From JBGVMW01 sp045125095 (lineage in GTDB: Bacteria > Bacillota > Clostridia > Lachnospirales > Lachnospiraceae): 58,264 bases of DNA. The first letter of the stretch is position 1; the number at the start of each line of letters is the position of its first letter. A model generated the notes under the pieces. The model did no database searches and was not told the origin of the DNA. It saw nothing but the letters and a program-made list of their open reading frames with translations. Below are positions 18,147 through 27,280 of this stretch, one piece after another. Both the position numbers and the translations under genes were made by a program. The DNA is taken from positions 1-58,264 of the forward strand of contig JBGVMW010000254.1 of assembly GCA_045125095.1 (NCBI GenBank). Reading direction: 5' to 3'.

Positions 18147-18413
18147 ATGGGAAAAACAGTTAAAATTCTGAAAAAGCTTAGCGTAACAGAATTAGCCGGT
18201 GAGAAGGTAATGGTTGATTTTGACACTGGAAAGTATTTTCTGATTAAAGGAGTGGGGAATACAATCTGGGATATGTTAGAAGATGGTATATCTGTTGATG
18301 CGATTGTGGAAAAGCTGTTGGAGGATTTTGACGTTGAGAGAGAGGAATGTGTGGAAGCTACAGAGAATTTCTTAAAACAGTTAAGCGATAATGAGTTTAT
18401 TGAATTTGTATAA
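18147..18413 (+). CDS. PqqD-family protein (RiPP recognition element, orphan)
   Basis: This 88-aa protein has the PqqD winged-helix fold: an N-terminal beta region with GKYFLIKGVGNTIWDMLEDG, then helices. Members bind leader peptides of RiPP precursors and present them to the modifying enzymes. In lasso clusters this is the B1/RRE protein. Here it is the first gene of an EPS operon, with a strong promoter and a GGAGATTGGTGG site. There is no RiPP enzyme beside it. The only precursor-like peptide in the window is at 57122, near an AsnB-like enzyme; a link between them is inference. Many EPS loci may also carry PqqD-like proteins with other roles. Confidence 0.85.
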   Translation: MGKTVKILKKLSVTELAGEKVMVDFDTGKYFLIKGVGNTIWDMLEDGISVDAIVEKLLEDFDVEREECVEATENFLKQLSDNEFIEFV

Positions 18414-18419
18414 TCACTC

Positions 18420-18462
18420 GTAACTATTGTTTAACAAACCTATGAGGGTATGGAATAGTTAC
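18420..18462. repeat. Short relative of the 40-kb MITE (solo ends)
   Basis: GTAACTATT and AATAGTTAC form the ends of a 43-bp element. Its last 23 bp match the right end of the MITE at 40030-40163 at 21 positions. The flanking 8-mers are not a clear duplication. It lies between the PqqD and CpsD genes. Confidence 0.6.
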
Positions 18463-18499
18463 AATCCTCTAATATTATACCAAGCAGGAAAGGAATAGC

Positions 18500-19231
18500 A
18501 TGGAAAACACGATAAATTTTTACCGAAGTGACAGCCAGCTTATGAATGATGCAATTGACCGCATCGTAGTAGAAGTACATGGAAAGAAGAATGCAGGTGG
18601 AAAAGAACGAAAAACAATTCTTCTGACTGGTTGTAGTCCGGAGAGTGGCACAACAACTTTGGCGATTAACCTGGCAATTGCTTTGTCTAATGCTAATTGG
18701 AAAACTCTTTTAGTAGATTGTGATCTGCGAAAAGCAATGAAGTACAAGCGTCTGGGTGCAGATGCGAAAAAGGGATTATCGGATTATTTGAATCAGGATT
18801 GTGAATTAAATAGTATTATTTCAAGTACAAATTATGAGACATTAGATTACATAACCTGTGGTTCTGTTGCAGAATCACCAGTACGACTTCTTTGTTCGGT
18901 ACAGATGGAGCATTTTCTTGAAGAAGTGAGAAAGGAATATGATTATATTGTGTTCGATTGTCCTTCTTTGAATGTCGTATCTGATGCAAATATATTGTTC
19001 CCGTATATTGACGGTATTGCATTGGTAAGTGCCATCAACAAGACATCTAAGCGACAGTTAAGTGATGCTCTTGATAAGGTAGAGAAGTATGATGAAAAAT
19101 ATTATGGTATGTTGATTAATCAGGTGGAATTGTCAGACTACAGAAAGTATATAAAAGATTATGACTATTTCCGTCAGACGAACATTGATAAAAAATATCG
19201 TAACAATTTAAAACGCAAGAAAATCAAATAA
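18500..19231 (+). CDS. CpsD/CapB-like tyrosine kinase (BY-kinase) with altered P-loop
   Basis: This 243-aa cytosolic protein has the BY-kinase layout: a P-loop region GCSPESGTTTLAINLA, Walker A' TLLVDCDLRK, Walker B YIVFDCPSL and a C-terminal tyrosine cluster (YRKYIKDYDYF). The family autophosphorylates on the tyrosine tail and, with a Wzz-type membrane partner (here at 20278), controls EPS chain length and export. The lysine normally found in the P-loop (GKST/GKTT) is replaced, giving GTTT, so ATP binding may be altered. AGGAAAGGA lies before the ATG. Confidence 0.85.
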   Translation: MENTINFYRSDSQLMNDAIDRIVVEVHGKKNAGGKERKTILLTGCSPESGTTTLAINLAIALSNANWKTLLVDCDLRKAMKYKRLGADAKKGLSDYLNQDCELNSIISSTNYETLDYITCGSVAESPVRLLCSVQMEHFLEEVRKEYDYIVFDCPSLNVVSDANILFPYIDGIALVSAINKTSKRQLSDALDKVEKYDEKYYGMLINQVELSDYRKYIKDYDYFRQTNIDKKYRNNLKRKKIK

Positions 19232-19253
19232 AAAGATAACCATGGAGGAAATT

Positions 19254-20183
19254 ATGAAACAGTTAAAGAAAATAGCATCCTGCCTGCTACTGATGTTTGT
19301 GATGGTGGGAATGATAGTTCCGGCAATGAAGGCAGAAGCGATTGAGAATGAGAACCCAAGAGTGATAGTTACTGCATATGGTGTTTCGGATGGTGCCATT
19401 GCACCGGGTGAAACCAGCACATTAAACTTTACATTAAAAAATATGAGTAAGACACAGACGGCATATGCTGTTGTAGTTACGGTAACAAGTGATAATCTTA
19501 AGGTTTATCCGGTATACAGCACATCAAACCAGCGTTATATTGAAGAGATTAAGCCAAATGAAGAAGTGTCCATTACCATGGATATTGAAGGTTCATTGAA
19601 CTTAGATGTACAGTCTGTCAATTTTAATGTAAATATGTTATATCAGGATAGCCGCAGTAAGGAGATTACCAATTCTTCCATTATTCAGCTTCCAGTCAGT
19701 GTTGAAAATGCATTAGTAGTTTCCAGATATTATATTCCAGAGACTGCAGCTGTAAATAACAGAACACGTATCAATGCTACAATTAAGAACAGCGGTGCAG
19801 AAGAACTGACAAATGTGCAGATGATTGTGCAGGTAGATGGCGTAGAACAGCCAGCGATTGATATTGGTACTGTAGAAGGTAAGGGAGAAGGCTACCGCGA
19901 TACGTATATAGAATTTGCAACTACTGGTACGCATAGTGTAATGATTACATTTAAGTATTCCGATACAGTTGGAAATGTCTATACGACTCATACTGATATT
20001 TTCCAGGTAAATGTGGTGGAAAATGCAGAGGATGTTACTCAGCAGCAATCCGTAGAGAATCAGGATGCGACAGCGACAGCTGGTTTGCCTTTCAATATTG
20101 CAATCTGGCAGATTTGCTTGATAGCAGGTATTATTGTAGTAATTATCATTATCATTGTTTTATTGAGAAAAGATAGACATTAA
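19254..20183 (+). CDS. Secreted membrane-anchored protein with CARDB-like domains
   Basis: This 309-aa protein has a signal peptide (about residues 1-27), two beta-sandwich, CARDB/Ig-like regions (about 35-140 and 145-250), a Q/A/T-rich linker and one C-terminal transmembrane helix (about 278-303) ending in RKDRH. It would be anchored with its beta domains outside the cell. The start is the second ATG because AGGAGG lies 5 nt before it. It sits between CpsD and the Wzz-like gene and may be a scaffold of the EPS export machine or a surface protein. No enzymatic motif is seen. Confidence 0.72.
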   Translation: MKQLKKIASCLLLMFVMVGMIVPAMKAEAIENENPRVIVTAYGVSDGAIAPGETSTLNFTLKNMSKTQTAYAVVVTVTSDNLKVYPVYSTSNQRYIEEIKPNEEVSITMDIEGSLNLDVQSVNFNVNMLYQDSRSKEITNSSIIQLPVSVENALVVSRYYIPETAAVNNRTRINATIKNSGAEELTNVQMIVQVDGVEQPAIDIGTVEGKGEGYRDTYIEFATTGTHSVMITFKYSDTVGNVYTTHTDIFQVNVVENAEDVTQQQSVENQDATATAGLPFNIAIWQICLIAGIIVVIIIIIVLLRKDRH

Positions 20184-20277
20184 TGTACGATGCCGGATTG
20201 TTGCAATGCTTTGCTGGAATTCGGCATTTCGTATATGCAGATACCGTAAGCGAATGAAAAGGAGAAAGTGGGCTTTT

Positions 20278-20970
20278 ATGAATGAGGAAATCGGATATGA
20301 AGAGATAAAACTGGCTTTGATTGCTGTATGGAGAAAAAAGGTATTAATTTTGGCAATTACAATTCTGGCAGGCTTAGCAGGTGTTCTCTTGACATTAGGA
20401 ATGAAAACAGAGACAACATACCGTGCAACGGCTACCGTATACAGTATTACCTATGGAAAGAATAGCAGTAATGTAACAAACTATAGCAGCGAAAATGTTA
20501 GTAACATTGTTAATTACAAGGATGCGTTGACCAGCCAGCTTGTATGTGAGTATGCATTGACATTTTTGATTGGATATAACGTAGATGTAAAGACACTTCA
20601 AAATGTGGTCCATATGAATGTGCAGAACAATTCCTATATGATGGATATTTATGCAGATACCAGTGACCCGAATTTATCCATTGCCATTGTAAATGCTATG
20701 GCTGATGCGTTTGTAGTTCAGGTAAATACCATGACAGGTACCAGTGATGTGCAGATTTGGGATAAGGCAGAAGAAGCATATGGACAGCAGGTAGGCAATC
20801 CTAATAAGCTTCGCCTGATGATACCGGTAATTGTATTTATATTATGTTGTGCATATGTGGCAGTAAGAGAATTTTTGACAGACCGTGTACGAGTTGTTAA
20901 TCAATGTATGGCGGCTATGGACGAAGTGAAAATATTGGGATTGATACCATATATGGATGATGAAAAATAA
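20278..20970 (+). CDS. Wzz/YveK-type chain-length determinant protein
   Basis: This 230-aa protein has two transmembrane helices, near residues 20-38 and 178-196, that flank an extracytoplasmic domain. This is the layout of Gram-positive polysaccharide co-polymerases (CapA, CpsC, YveK). It would activate and partner the CpsD kinase and set polymer length. The frame is open to 20206, but ATG 20278 starts at the charged N-terminus typical of the family. The GGAG upstream is 13 nt away, a rather long spacing. Confidence 0.82.
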   Translation: MNEEIGYEEIKLALIAVWRKKVLILAITILAGLAGVLLTLGMKTETTYRATATVYSITYGKNSSNVTNYSSENVSNIVNYKDALTSQLVCEYALTFLIGYNVDVKTLQNVVHMNVQNNSYMMDIYADTSDPNLSIAIVNAMADAFVVQVNTMTGTSDVQIWDKAEEAYGQQVGNPNKLRLMIPVIVFILCCAYVAVREFLTDRVRVVNQCMAAMDEVKILGLIPYMDDEK

Positions 20971-21005
20971 AGAATGAAGCATGATGTAGAACGTTGGAGG
21001 TGCGC

Positions 21006-21998
21006 ATGATTAAGGTCAGTGTAGTGGTTCCTGTATATAATGTGGAAGCATACCTTGCAAAATGTTTAGATAGTCTGGTGAACCAGACATTGCAGCAAAT
21101 GGAAATCATTGTAGTAAACGATGGTGCAACCGATAATTCGCAGAAAATCATTGATGAATACGCTGCAAAATACCCTCAGATAAAGGCATATCAGAAGAAA
21201 AATGGTGGGTTATCAGATGCACGTAATTTTGGAATGCAGTATGTAACAGGTGAATATGTTGGTTTTGTGGATTCCGATGATTATGTGGATGCAGAAATGT
21301 ATCAGGTGCTCTATGAGAAGGCTGTTGAGACGGATGCAGATATTGTGGAGTGTAATCTTCATCACACATATCCGGATTATGAGGATACAGAAGTAGGAGA
21401 AAAGATACAGGACAGAAAAGAAATGATTATGAATGGGCGTTCTGTTGTGTGGAATAAGTTGTATAAAAAAGACTGGCTTGTTGGAACGGGAGTTCCGTTT
21501 CCAAAGGGAATGATATATGAAGATGTCAATTTTTTTGTAAAGGTGGTTCCGTTTATCAGAAAGTACGAATATGTAGATGGTGCATACGTTCACTATGTTC
21601 AGAGAAGTACTTCCATCAACAACATGTCTTCTAAGAAAACTCTGGATATTATCCGGGTTCTGTCAGATATTACAGAATTTTATAAGGCAAAGGGATTTTA
21701 TGAGGAATATAAGGATGCATTGGAATACTTGTATACCAGAATTCTGTTGTGTAGCTCTTTTGCTCGAATGACACGTATTGCTGACAAAGGGGAGCGAAAG
21801 GATGCATTGCGTCAGAACTATGCGCTGCTTACTAATACCTTTCCGAATTGGAAAAAGAATCCATATCTTGCAACGAATAAAAGCAAGCGAGGCATGTTTA
21901 TGAAAACGATAAATGGTTTCACTTATCGGTGTTATGGCGCGATTCTGCCTGTTTTTCATTGGCTGAAGGGTAAGCTTGGAAAACAGCAGTGGGGCTAG
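21006..21998 (+). CDS. GT2 glycosyltransferase
   Basis: This 330-aa enzyme shows the GT-A family 2 motifs VSVVVPVYNVEAYLAKCLDS, IIVVNDGATDNS, GGLSDARN and the metal-binding VDSDDYVD. It would add one sugar to the undecaprenyl-linked EPS repeat at the inner membrane face. GGAGG lies 5 nt before ATG 21006; the upstream TTG at 20994 overlaps that site. Donor and linkage cannot be told. Confidence 0.92.
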   Translation: MIKVSVVVPVYNVEAYLAKCLDSLVNQTLQQMEIIVVNDGATDNSQKIIDEYAAKYPQIKAYQKKNGGLSDARNFGMQYVTGEYVGFVDSDDYVDAEMYQVLYEKAVETDADIVECNLHHTYPDYEDTEVGEKIQDRKEMIMNGRSVVWNKLYKKDWLVGTGVPFPKGMIYEDVNFFVKVVPFIRKYEYVDGAYVHYVQRSTSINNMSSKKTLDIIRVLSDITEFYKAKGFYEEYKDALEYLYTRILLCSSFARMTRIADKGERKDALRQNYALLTNTFPNWKKNPYLATNKSKRGMFMKTINGFTYRCYGAILPVFHWLKGKLGKQQWG

Positions 21999-22004
21999 AT
22001 GTAT

Positions 22005-22018
22005 GCCGCTAAAGCGGC
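22005..22018 (+). promoter_or_regulatory. Leader hairpin GCCGCTAAAGCGGC before a GT2 gene
   Basis: A 6-bp perfect stem sits just before the ribosome binding site. It is one of four similar hairpins in this cluster (also 23068-23081, 26089-26102 and 32322-32333). Confidence 0.6.
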
Positions 22019-22032
22019 GGAATGGAGAATAG

Positions 22033-23037
22033 ATGGATTTAAGTATTATTATACCTGTTTATAATGCTTCAAAATATATAGGGGCTTGTTTGGATTCCAT
22101 ACAGGCATGTCCAATTGAGACAATGGAATGTTTAATGATTGATGATGGAAGCGCCGACGATTCGGCGTTGATATGCCAATCCTATGAAATGAAAGATAGC
22201 CGTTTTCGTCTCATTAAAAAGAAAAATGGTGGCGTTTCATCTGCAAGAAATAAAGGGCTTGAGCTGGCAACCGGTAAATATGTAATGTTTATGGATGCTG
22301 ACGATTATTTGGATACGAACCAGTGGCAATTGCTGATCAAACATATACAGGAAGTGGAACATGATTTTACAGCATTTGCTTATACCACATTGGAGGAAGA
22401 TGGTTCTACTGAAAAAGAATGTTTTACATTGGATGGAGCGGAGGTTAGTACAGATCCTTCAAAAGCACAGGAGTTAATGTATGCATCCTCTGAATTTAAT
22501 ACCTGTTGGGGTAAGCTTTTTTTAAAGGATATTATTGAGTTGCATAGTATTACATTTCGTAAGGATTTGCCGATTGGGGAAGATTTCATCTTTACAGCAG
22601 AGTATTTCAAGCATTGCAGAACCTTTTATATCAGCAATGAAAGTATATTATATTATCGTCAGCATGGCGATAGTGCTATGCATAAATATTCTATGGCAGA
22701 ACATTTGGATTTCTTAAAGATATTATTTGATTTTAATAAAGATTGTGTGCTGGAATGTGGTGATATGGAACTGATTCCCAAAATGTATCTGTATTATTTT
22801 CGAATGATAACGAACTTGTTCTTGAAGTTTTCCATTGCGTACAAGAAGCCGGAATTGATAAAAAATGCGTACAAAGAAGCCTTAGAGCGTGATTTGGTGA
22901 AGCATATAGTAAAGCATCAGGAAATGGGACGTATGCCATTGTTAAAGAAAGCAGAACTGGTATTGTTCCGTTTGAAAAATATTGCACTACTCAAGTTATA
23001 TTTTGGAGTTAAGGCAAAGATATTTAAGATAACATAG
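22033..23037 (+). CDS. GT2 glycosyltransferase
   Basis: This 334-aa enzyme has LSIIIPVYNASKYI, CLMIDDGSADDS, GGVSSARN and MDADDYLD, the GT-A nucleotide-sugar and metal sites. It is related to the other GT2 genes of the cluster but is a distinct sequence. GGAG lies 5 nt before the ATG, immediately after the small hairpin. It is part of the EPS operon. Confidence 0.92.
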   Translation: MDLSIIIPVYNASKYIGACLDSIQACPIETMECLMIDDGSADDSALICQSYEMKDSRFRLIKKKNGGVSSARNKGLELATGKYVMFMDADDYLDTNQWQLLIKHIQEVEHDFTAFAYTTLEEDGSTEKECFTLDGAEVSTDPSKAQELMYASSEFNTCWGKLFLKDIIELHSITFRKDLPIGEDFIFTAEYFKHCRTFYISNESILYYRQHGDSAMHKYSMAEHLDFLKILFDFNKDCVLECGDMELIPKMYLYYFRMITNLFLKFSIAYKKPELIKNAYKEALERDLVKHIVKHQEMGRMPLLKKAELVLFRLKNIALLKLYFGVKAKIFKIT

Positions 23038-23067
23038 ACCTTTTAGGAGAATGGTGGAAGACTGGAA

Positions 23068-23081
23068 GCCGCTGAGGTGGT
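23068..23081 (+). promoter_or_regulatory. Degenerate leader hairpin before the WecG gene
   Basis: GCCGCTGAGGTGGT can pair through six positions if G-U pairs are allowed. It sits just ahead of GAATGTGAGG and the start codon, as in the better copies at 22005 and 26089. Confidence 0.35.
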
Positions 23082-23097
23082 AGAATGTGAGGAAAGA

Positions 23098-23844
23098 ATG
23101 AACGAAAATGTGAGAATGAAATTCCTGAATACATATATTGATAATGTAACGATGGAGGAAGCAGTTGATAGAATTGACCAACTGGTACAGGCGAAGAAGC
23201 CATCCTATGTAGTTACACCAAACGTTGATCACATTGTAAAGATCGAAGACGATAAAGAATTTGCCCAGATATATGAGGAGGCAGATTTGATATTGACAGA
23301 TGGCAAGCCATTGCTTTGGATTGCAAAAAAATTAGGCACACCGATTAAAGAAAAGGTATCAGGTTCTGATTTGTTTCCAAGGGTTTGTCAGATGGCTGCG
23401 GAAAAAGGATACAAGATGTATTTTTTAGGAGCAGCAGAAGGCGTGGCAGCAAAGGCAGCAGAGAATCTGAAAGCCAAATATCCGGGATTACAGATTGTAG
23501 GTACTTATTCCCCAAGCTTTGGATTTGAGCAGAAGGAAGACGAAATGAAAGAGATTGAAAGAATGTTAAAGGAGGCTGCTCCTGATATTCTTATTGTAGG
23601 CCTGGGTTGTCCGAAGCAGGAAAAATTCGCCTACAAATATGGAAGAAGCTATGGAATCCCAGTGTCGTTAGGTTTAGGAGCCAGTATTGATTTTGAAGCA
23701 GGCAACGTGAAGCGATGCCCGGCGTGGATGTCACAGTGTGGCTTAGAATGGTTCTATCGTTTGCTGAAAGAGCCAAAACGTATGTATAAAAGATATCTTG
23801 TAGATGATAGAAAGATTTTAAAGATTTATAAAAAATATAAGTAA
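23098..23844 (+). CDS. WecG/TagA/CpsF-family glycosyltransferase (GT26)
   Basis: This 248-aa enzyme has the family signatures VTPNVDHIVKI, ADLILTDGKPL and ILIVGLGCPKQEKFA. GT26 enzymes transfer ManNAc, ManNAcA or similar sugars to an undecaprenyl-linked acceptor. The length is typical. TGAGG lies 5 nt before ATG 23098; the in-frame GTG at 23077 lies within the leader hairpin and is rejected. Confidence 0.93.
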   Translation: MNENVRMKFLNTYIDNVTMEEAVDRIDQLVQAKKPSYVVTPNVDHIVKIEDDKEFAQIYEEADLILTDGKPLLWIAKKLGTPIKEKVSGSDLFPRVCQMAAEKGYKMYFLGAAEGVAAKAAENLKAKYPGLQIVGTYSPSFGFEQKEDEMKEIERMLKEAAPDILIVGLGCPKQEKFAYKYGRSYGIPVSLGLGASIDFEAGNVKRCPAWMSQCGLEWFYRLLKEPKRMYKRYLVDDRKILKIYKKYK

Positions 23845-23859
23845 ACGCGGGGAGAGCTG

Positions 23860-25056
23860 ATGAAGAAGCAAGAGTATACGGATCTTGATACAATTATATA
23901 TATAGTAGGTATCATGGCGATTTCGATAAAAGCATTGATTAGTTTTTCTGACTTGCTGCAATGGGTGCCATCCATTGTTCACAGTGCTTTAAGTGGTTTG
24001 TTCATTGCATGTATGCTGCTTAAATTTGCCCGACAGAGATATGTGGTAAAGTATGTTTTGGGAATTGGGCTTCTGGGTTTATGCTGTCTGTTTACTTATA
24101 TCAATGCCAGGTATTATTATCTCCTAAGTACTTATTTCTGTCTGATTGCCATGCAGAATGTAGATATTAAAAAGGTATTGCGGATATTATCAAAATTTAA
24201 GGCAGTATTTTTGTTACTTCATTTTGTTATATATGAAGTGGTGGTGATTGTAGCACCATCCTTAGCAACATTTTCTTATCGTTCCGGTGTGGGAGAGCCA
24301 CGTCACACCTATTTTATGAGCCATGCAAATACCGTAACCATGTATATCGTGTGGACGTCTTTAGAGTATATTTATGGTACATATGAGAAGCTTTCCATGC
24401 AGAAATTATTAGGAATCTGGCTGATTAATTATATTTCCCATTATTTCACAGATTCCAATACCGGATTTATCGTTGCCACCTTTGTTACATTTTTTGTTAT
24501 TTGTGATAAATACAAGATAAAGTGGGTGATGAAATTTGTGCATGCCGGGGCAAGGTATGGTTTCCTTTTGTGTAGTGTGATCTTTAATCTTATGATAGCC
24601 TCATATGATAAATTCTCCGGTGCCATGTTAGAAATATTTTATGCAATAAATGATTTCTCTACCGGAAGATTGTTATATGGAGCAGTTACTTATGATTTAA
24701 AGGGATGGACACTGATGGGGCGTATGTTGTCCTTTGACACGAAAACATATTGGCGTGGACATTGGTTTGACACCATTTCTTGTGATAACACATATGTCTG
24801 GTTTTTTGTATGTTATGGAACGTTATACATTATTTTGTTATCCATTGCCTTTTGGTGGGTAGGCAAAAAAGCAACAAACATCGAAAAGATTATGATTTTT
24901 GCATATGTTTTCTATGCGGCAATGGAAAATTATGTTATCAACGTAGTATTTTGTTTCCCGCTGTTCCTTATCGGAAAATATGTGTTCCAAAGTCAGAATG
25001 AACTTATGTTGAAGCTGAAAAAACAAAAACGGAAAGGTATAGAAAGAAATGAGTGA
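23860..25056 (+). CDS. Wzy-like polysaccharide polymerase, multipass membrane protein
   Basis: This 398-aa protein has about ten hydrophobic helices and a larger extracytoplasmic loop in the C-terminal half, like O-antigen/EPS polymerases. These vary so much in sequence that topology and position are the main evidence. It would join lipid-linked repeats outside the membrane. GGGGAG lies before the ATG, and its 3' end overlaps the acyltransferase gene by 8 nt. No Wzx flippase is recognised in the window. Confidence 0.75.
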   Translation: MKKQEYTDLDTIIYIVGIMAISIKALISFSDLLQWVPSIVHSALSGLFIACMLLKFARQRYVVKYVLGIGLLGLCCLFTYINARYYYLLSTYFCLIAMQNVDIKKVLRILSKFKAVFLLLHFVIYEVVVIVAPSLATFSYRSGVGEPRHTYFMSHANTVTMYIVWTSLEYIYGTYEKLSMQKLLGIWLINYISHYFTDSNTGFIVATFVTFFVICDKYKIKWVMKFVHAGARYGFLLCSVIFNLMIASYDKFSGAMLEIFYAINDFSTGRLLYGAVTYDLKGWTLMGRMLSFDTKTYWRGHWFDTISCDNTYVWFFVCYGTLYIILLSIAFWWVGKKATNIEKIMIFAYVFYAAMENYVINVVFCFPLFLIGKYVFQSQNELMLKLKKQKRKGIERNE

Positions 25057-26080
25057 AGAAAAGAAAAGACTAAGATGGCTTGACTGTGCAAAAGGCGTTG
25101 CTATTTTGCTTGTAGTATTAGGGCATGCAGTAACCAGTGCCATTCGGAAGGATTCTCAAATAGCATTTACAATATTTGACTGTGTGTATTTTATGCATAT
25201 GCCACTGTTTATGTTTCTTTCAGGCTTAAGCTATCAGATTGCAGATAAGAAATACAGAGAATATCCGGTAAAGAAATTTCTGATAGGAAAAACAAAAAAT
25301 CTGTTGTTGCCGTATGCAGTCTATACAACGATTGTGTTTTTGATTTTTGTGGGAGCGAATATGCTTCCTAAGATTGGTGACATGATGAAAAATGCCGGAT
25401 ATGGACCAATCTCAGTTGGTTCATGGCTAAAAGGTATGCTGATAGGTGACAATGTGTACTGTGTACATGTCTGGTACATATATGTGTTGTTTTTATTTAC
25501 AATTGTTACTTTTTTCGCAAGAAAATACCTGCCTCGGATAGCAGATATTTTGTTGCTTATCCTTGCGGTGGTACTGCTGTTTGTAAAATGGTATACAGGA
25601 CAGCCTGAGACAGAAGCTTATTCTAATCTTTGTAATTGGGCAATCTGGTTCTGGCTTGGCACCAGATTTAACATGGATAAAGTGAAAGGTGGAGTTGGCT
25701 GCCTGCTGTTTGCAGTAGGTGTGATTCTTTTCTGGGTGAATTACTTAGGTATCTTGCCATTTGGCTCCCTGCCATGTGGATTTTGGTTACAGTTACCGGT
25801 CAAATTCTGCATTGTAATCGGGTTGACGGCAATGATTAAGGCTCTTTGCACAGCAGGTAATCGTGGCTTGGAGTATCTTGGTACACACTCTATGGAAATC
25901 TATCTGTTCCACCAGCCATTCTGGGGCTCCTGCTTCGGAAGTGTTTTTTATGGTGTGCTACATCTGCCAATGGCACTTGTAATAGGTGCCTCTGTTGTGC
26001 TTTCCGTTGTAGTACCATTAGTAATCGGTTATTGTCTGCGAAAGACAAAGAAGCTGAAAGTATGCTTTGGCTTAAAGTAA
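25049..26080 (+). CDS. Membrane acyltransferase family 3 (O-acetyltransferase-like)
   Basis: This 343-aa protein has about ten transmembrane helices. It has the family start RLRWLDCAKGVAILLVVLGH, with the conserved His at the end, and the FMHMPLFMFLSG segment. Such proteins acylate sugars of surface polysaccharides, usually with acetyl groups. The start overlaps the polymerase gene by 8 nt, which suggests coupling. Confidence 0.92.
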   Translation: MSEEKKRLRWLDCAKGVAILLVVLGHAVTSAIRKDSQIAFTIFDCVYFMHMPLFMFLSGLSYQIADKKYREYPVKKFLIGKTKNLLLPYAVYTTIVFLIFVGANMLPKIGDMMKNAGYGPISVGSWLKGMLIGDNVYCVHVWYIYVLFLFTIVTFFARKYLPRIADILLLILAVVLLFVKWYTGQPETEAYSNLCNWAIWFWLGTRFNMDKVKGGVGCLLFAVGVILFWVNYLGILPFGSLPCGFWLQLPVKFCIVIGLTAMIKALCTAGNRGLEYLGTHSMEIYLFHQPFWGSCFGSVFYGVLHLPMALVIGASVVLSVVVPLVIGYCLRKTKKLKVCFGLK

Positions 26081-26088
26081 GGTGAAAG

Positions 26089-26102
26089 GCCGTTTAAACG
26101 GC
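26089..26102 (+). promoter_or_regulatory. Leader palindrome GCCGTTTAAACGGC before a GT2 gene
   Basis: A perfect 14-bp palindrome lies just before GAGAGG and the start codon. It is the best copy of the four leader hairpins. Confidence 0.6.
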
Positions 26103-26119
26103 AGAATTGAGAGGAAAAA

Positions 26120-27217
26120 ATGGGACGATATTTTAGTATTGTCATTCCGGTATATAATGTTGCCGGATATGTGGAAAAATGTTTAGACAGTATAATAGCA
26201 CAGACATTTGAGAATTACGAAGTGATACTGGTGGATGATGGTTCTACGGACGAAACACCGGCAATTATTGACAGGTATGCAAAAAAAGATGATAGAATTA
26301 CTGTCATTCATAAGAAAAATGAAGGCGTATCCATTGCCAGAAATACAGGAATGGAAAAAGCAACTGGCAAATACTTTTTATTTTTCGATGGAGATGATTT
26401 TGTAGAGCCGTATTGCTTACAGGAATTATATGAAATAGCCGAAAATAATAATATTGATACTATTATTTATGGATATCACCGTTATGCAAATGGTGAAGTG
26501 TGGGAGACAAATGTACCACAGTTCCCGAATCAGTTGTATGAAGGAAAAGCCGTGGCAGAGGAGCTTCTTCCAAAGTTTATTGGGATTTCCTATGATGGCA
26601 TAAATGCATGGCTTCGTCATGAGGAAGGGGCGTTGTTTGTTGAAAATCCTGCTTTGTGGAGAAGTATGGTAAGTGTCGATGTTGTTAAGAAGAATGGACT
26701 CCTCTTTAATCCGGAATTGCGAGTAGGAGAAGATACATTGTTTATCTCGGAATATCTTACTTTTGCACAACATGTGTATATCCAGAAAAAGTGTTATTAC
26801 TATCTGGTTACAAGAGAAACATCTACAATCTACGTATATGAGCAGAAGCCATTACAGAAATTAGAAGGAAAACAGAGACTTTTGAAAGCAAGACTCGAAT
26901 TTACAGAGCGCGTAAAAGCACGCTTAGGTGTGGACATCACATCCTGGTGGGCAGGAACTATATTGATGTCTGTTGTGGAGATGGCATTTTTGTTGTCTGC
27001 CAAGCATCCGAATCATTCCGGTCGAGAACGATATCGATTCTTTCAGCAGTATGCCAAGCACCCGGCAGTACGCCAGATTGTAAAGAACTTTAAGTTGGAG
27101 TTAAAGCCAGGTATTATGGTGATTCCATTTTTATTACTAAAATGGAGTTGGAACCGAATTCTCTATATCTGTACCAAAATGTTGCATTTGATACATTACG
27201 AATTCAAACGTTCATAG
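26120..27217 (+). CDS. GT2 glycosyltransferase
   Basis: This 365-aa enzyme has FSIVIPVYNVAGYVEKCLDS, VILVDDGSTDET, GVSIARN and FDGDDFVE (a DGD variant of the metal site). The C-terminal part is helical with a hydrophobic segment near residues 330-350, possibly a membrane-associated helix. GAGAGG lies before the ATG. It is part of the EPS operon; donor unknown. Confidence 0.92.
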   Translation: MGRYFSIVIPVYNVAGYVEKCLDSIIAQTFENYEVILVDDGSTDETPAIIDRYAKKDDRITVIHKKNEGVSIARNTGMEKATGKYFLFFDGDDFVEPYCLQELYEIAENNNIDTIIYGYHRYANGEVWETNVPQFPNQLYEGKAVAEELLPKFIGISYDGINAWLRHEEGALFVENPALWRSMVSVDVVKKNGLLFNPELRVGEDTLFISEYLTFAQHVYIQKKCYYYLVTRETSTIYVYEQKPLQKLEGKQRLLKARLEFTERVKARLGVDITSWWAGTILMSVVEMAFLLSAKHPNHSGRERYRFFQQYAKHPAVRQIVKNFKLELKPGIMVIPFLLLKWSWNRILYICTKMLHLIHYEFKRS

Positions 27218-27280
27218 TGGTGGCAACCATTCTGGCAATTCACGGCAGATACAATGAGAAGGCAGAAACGGAGGCTGAAT

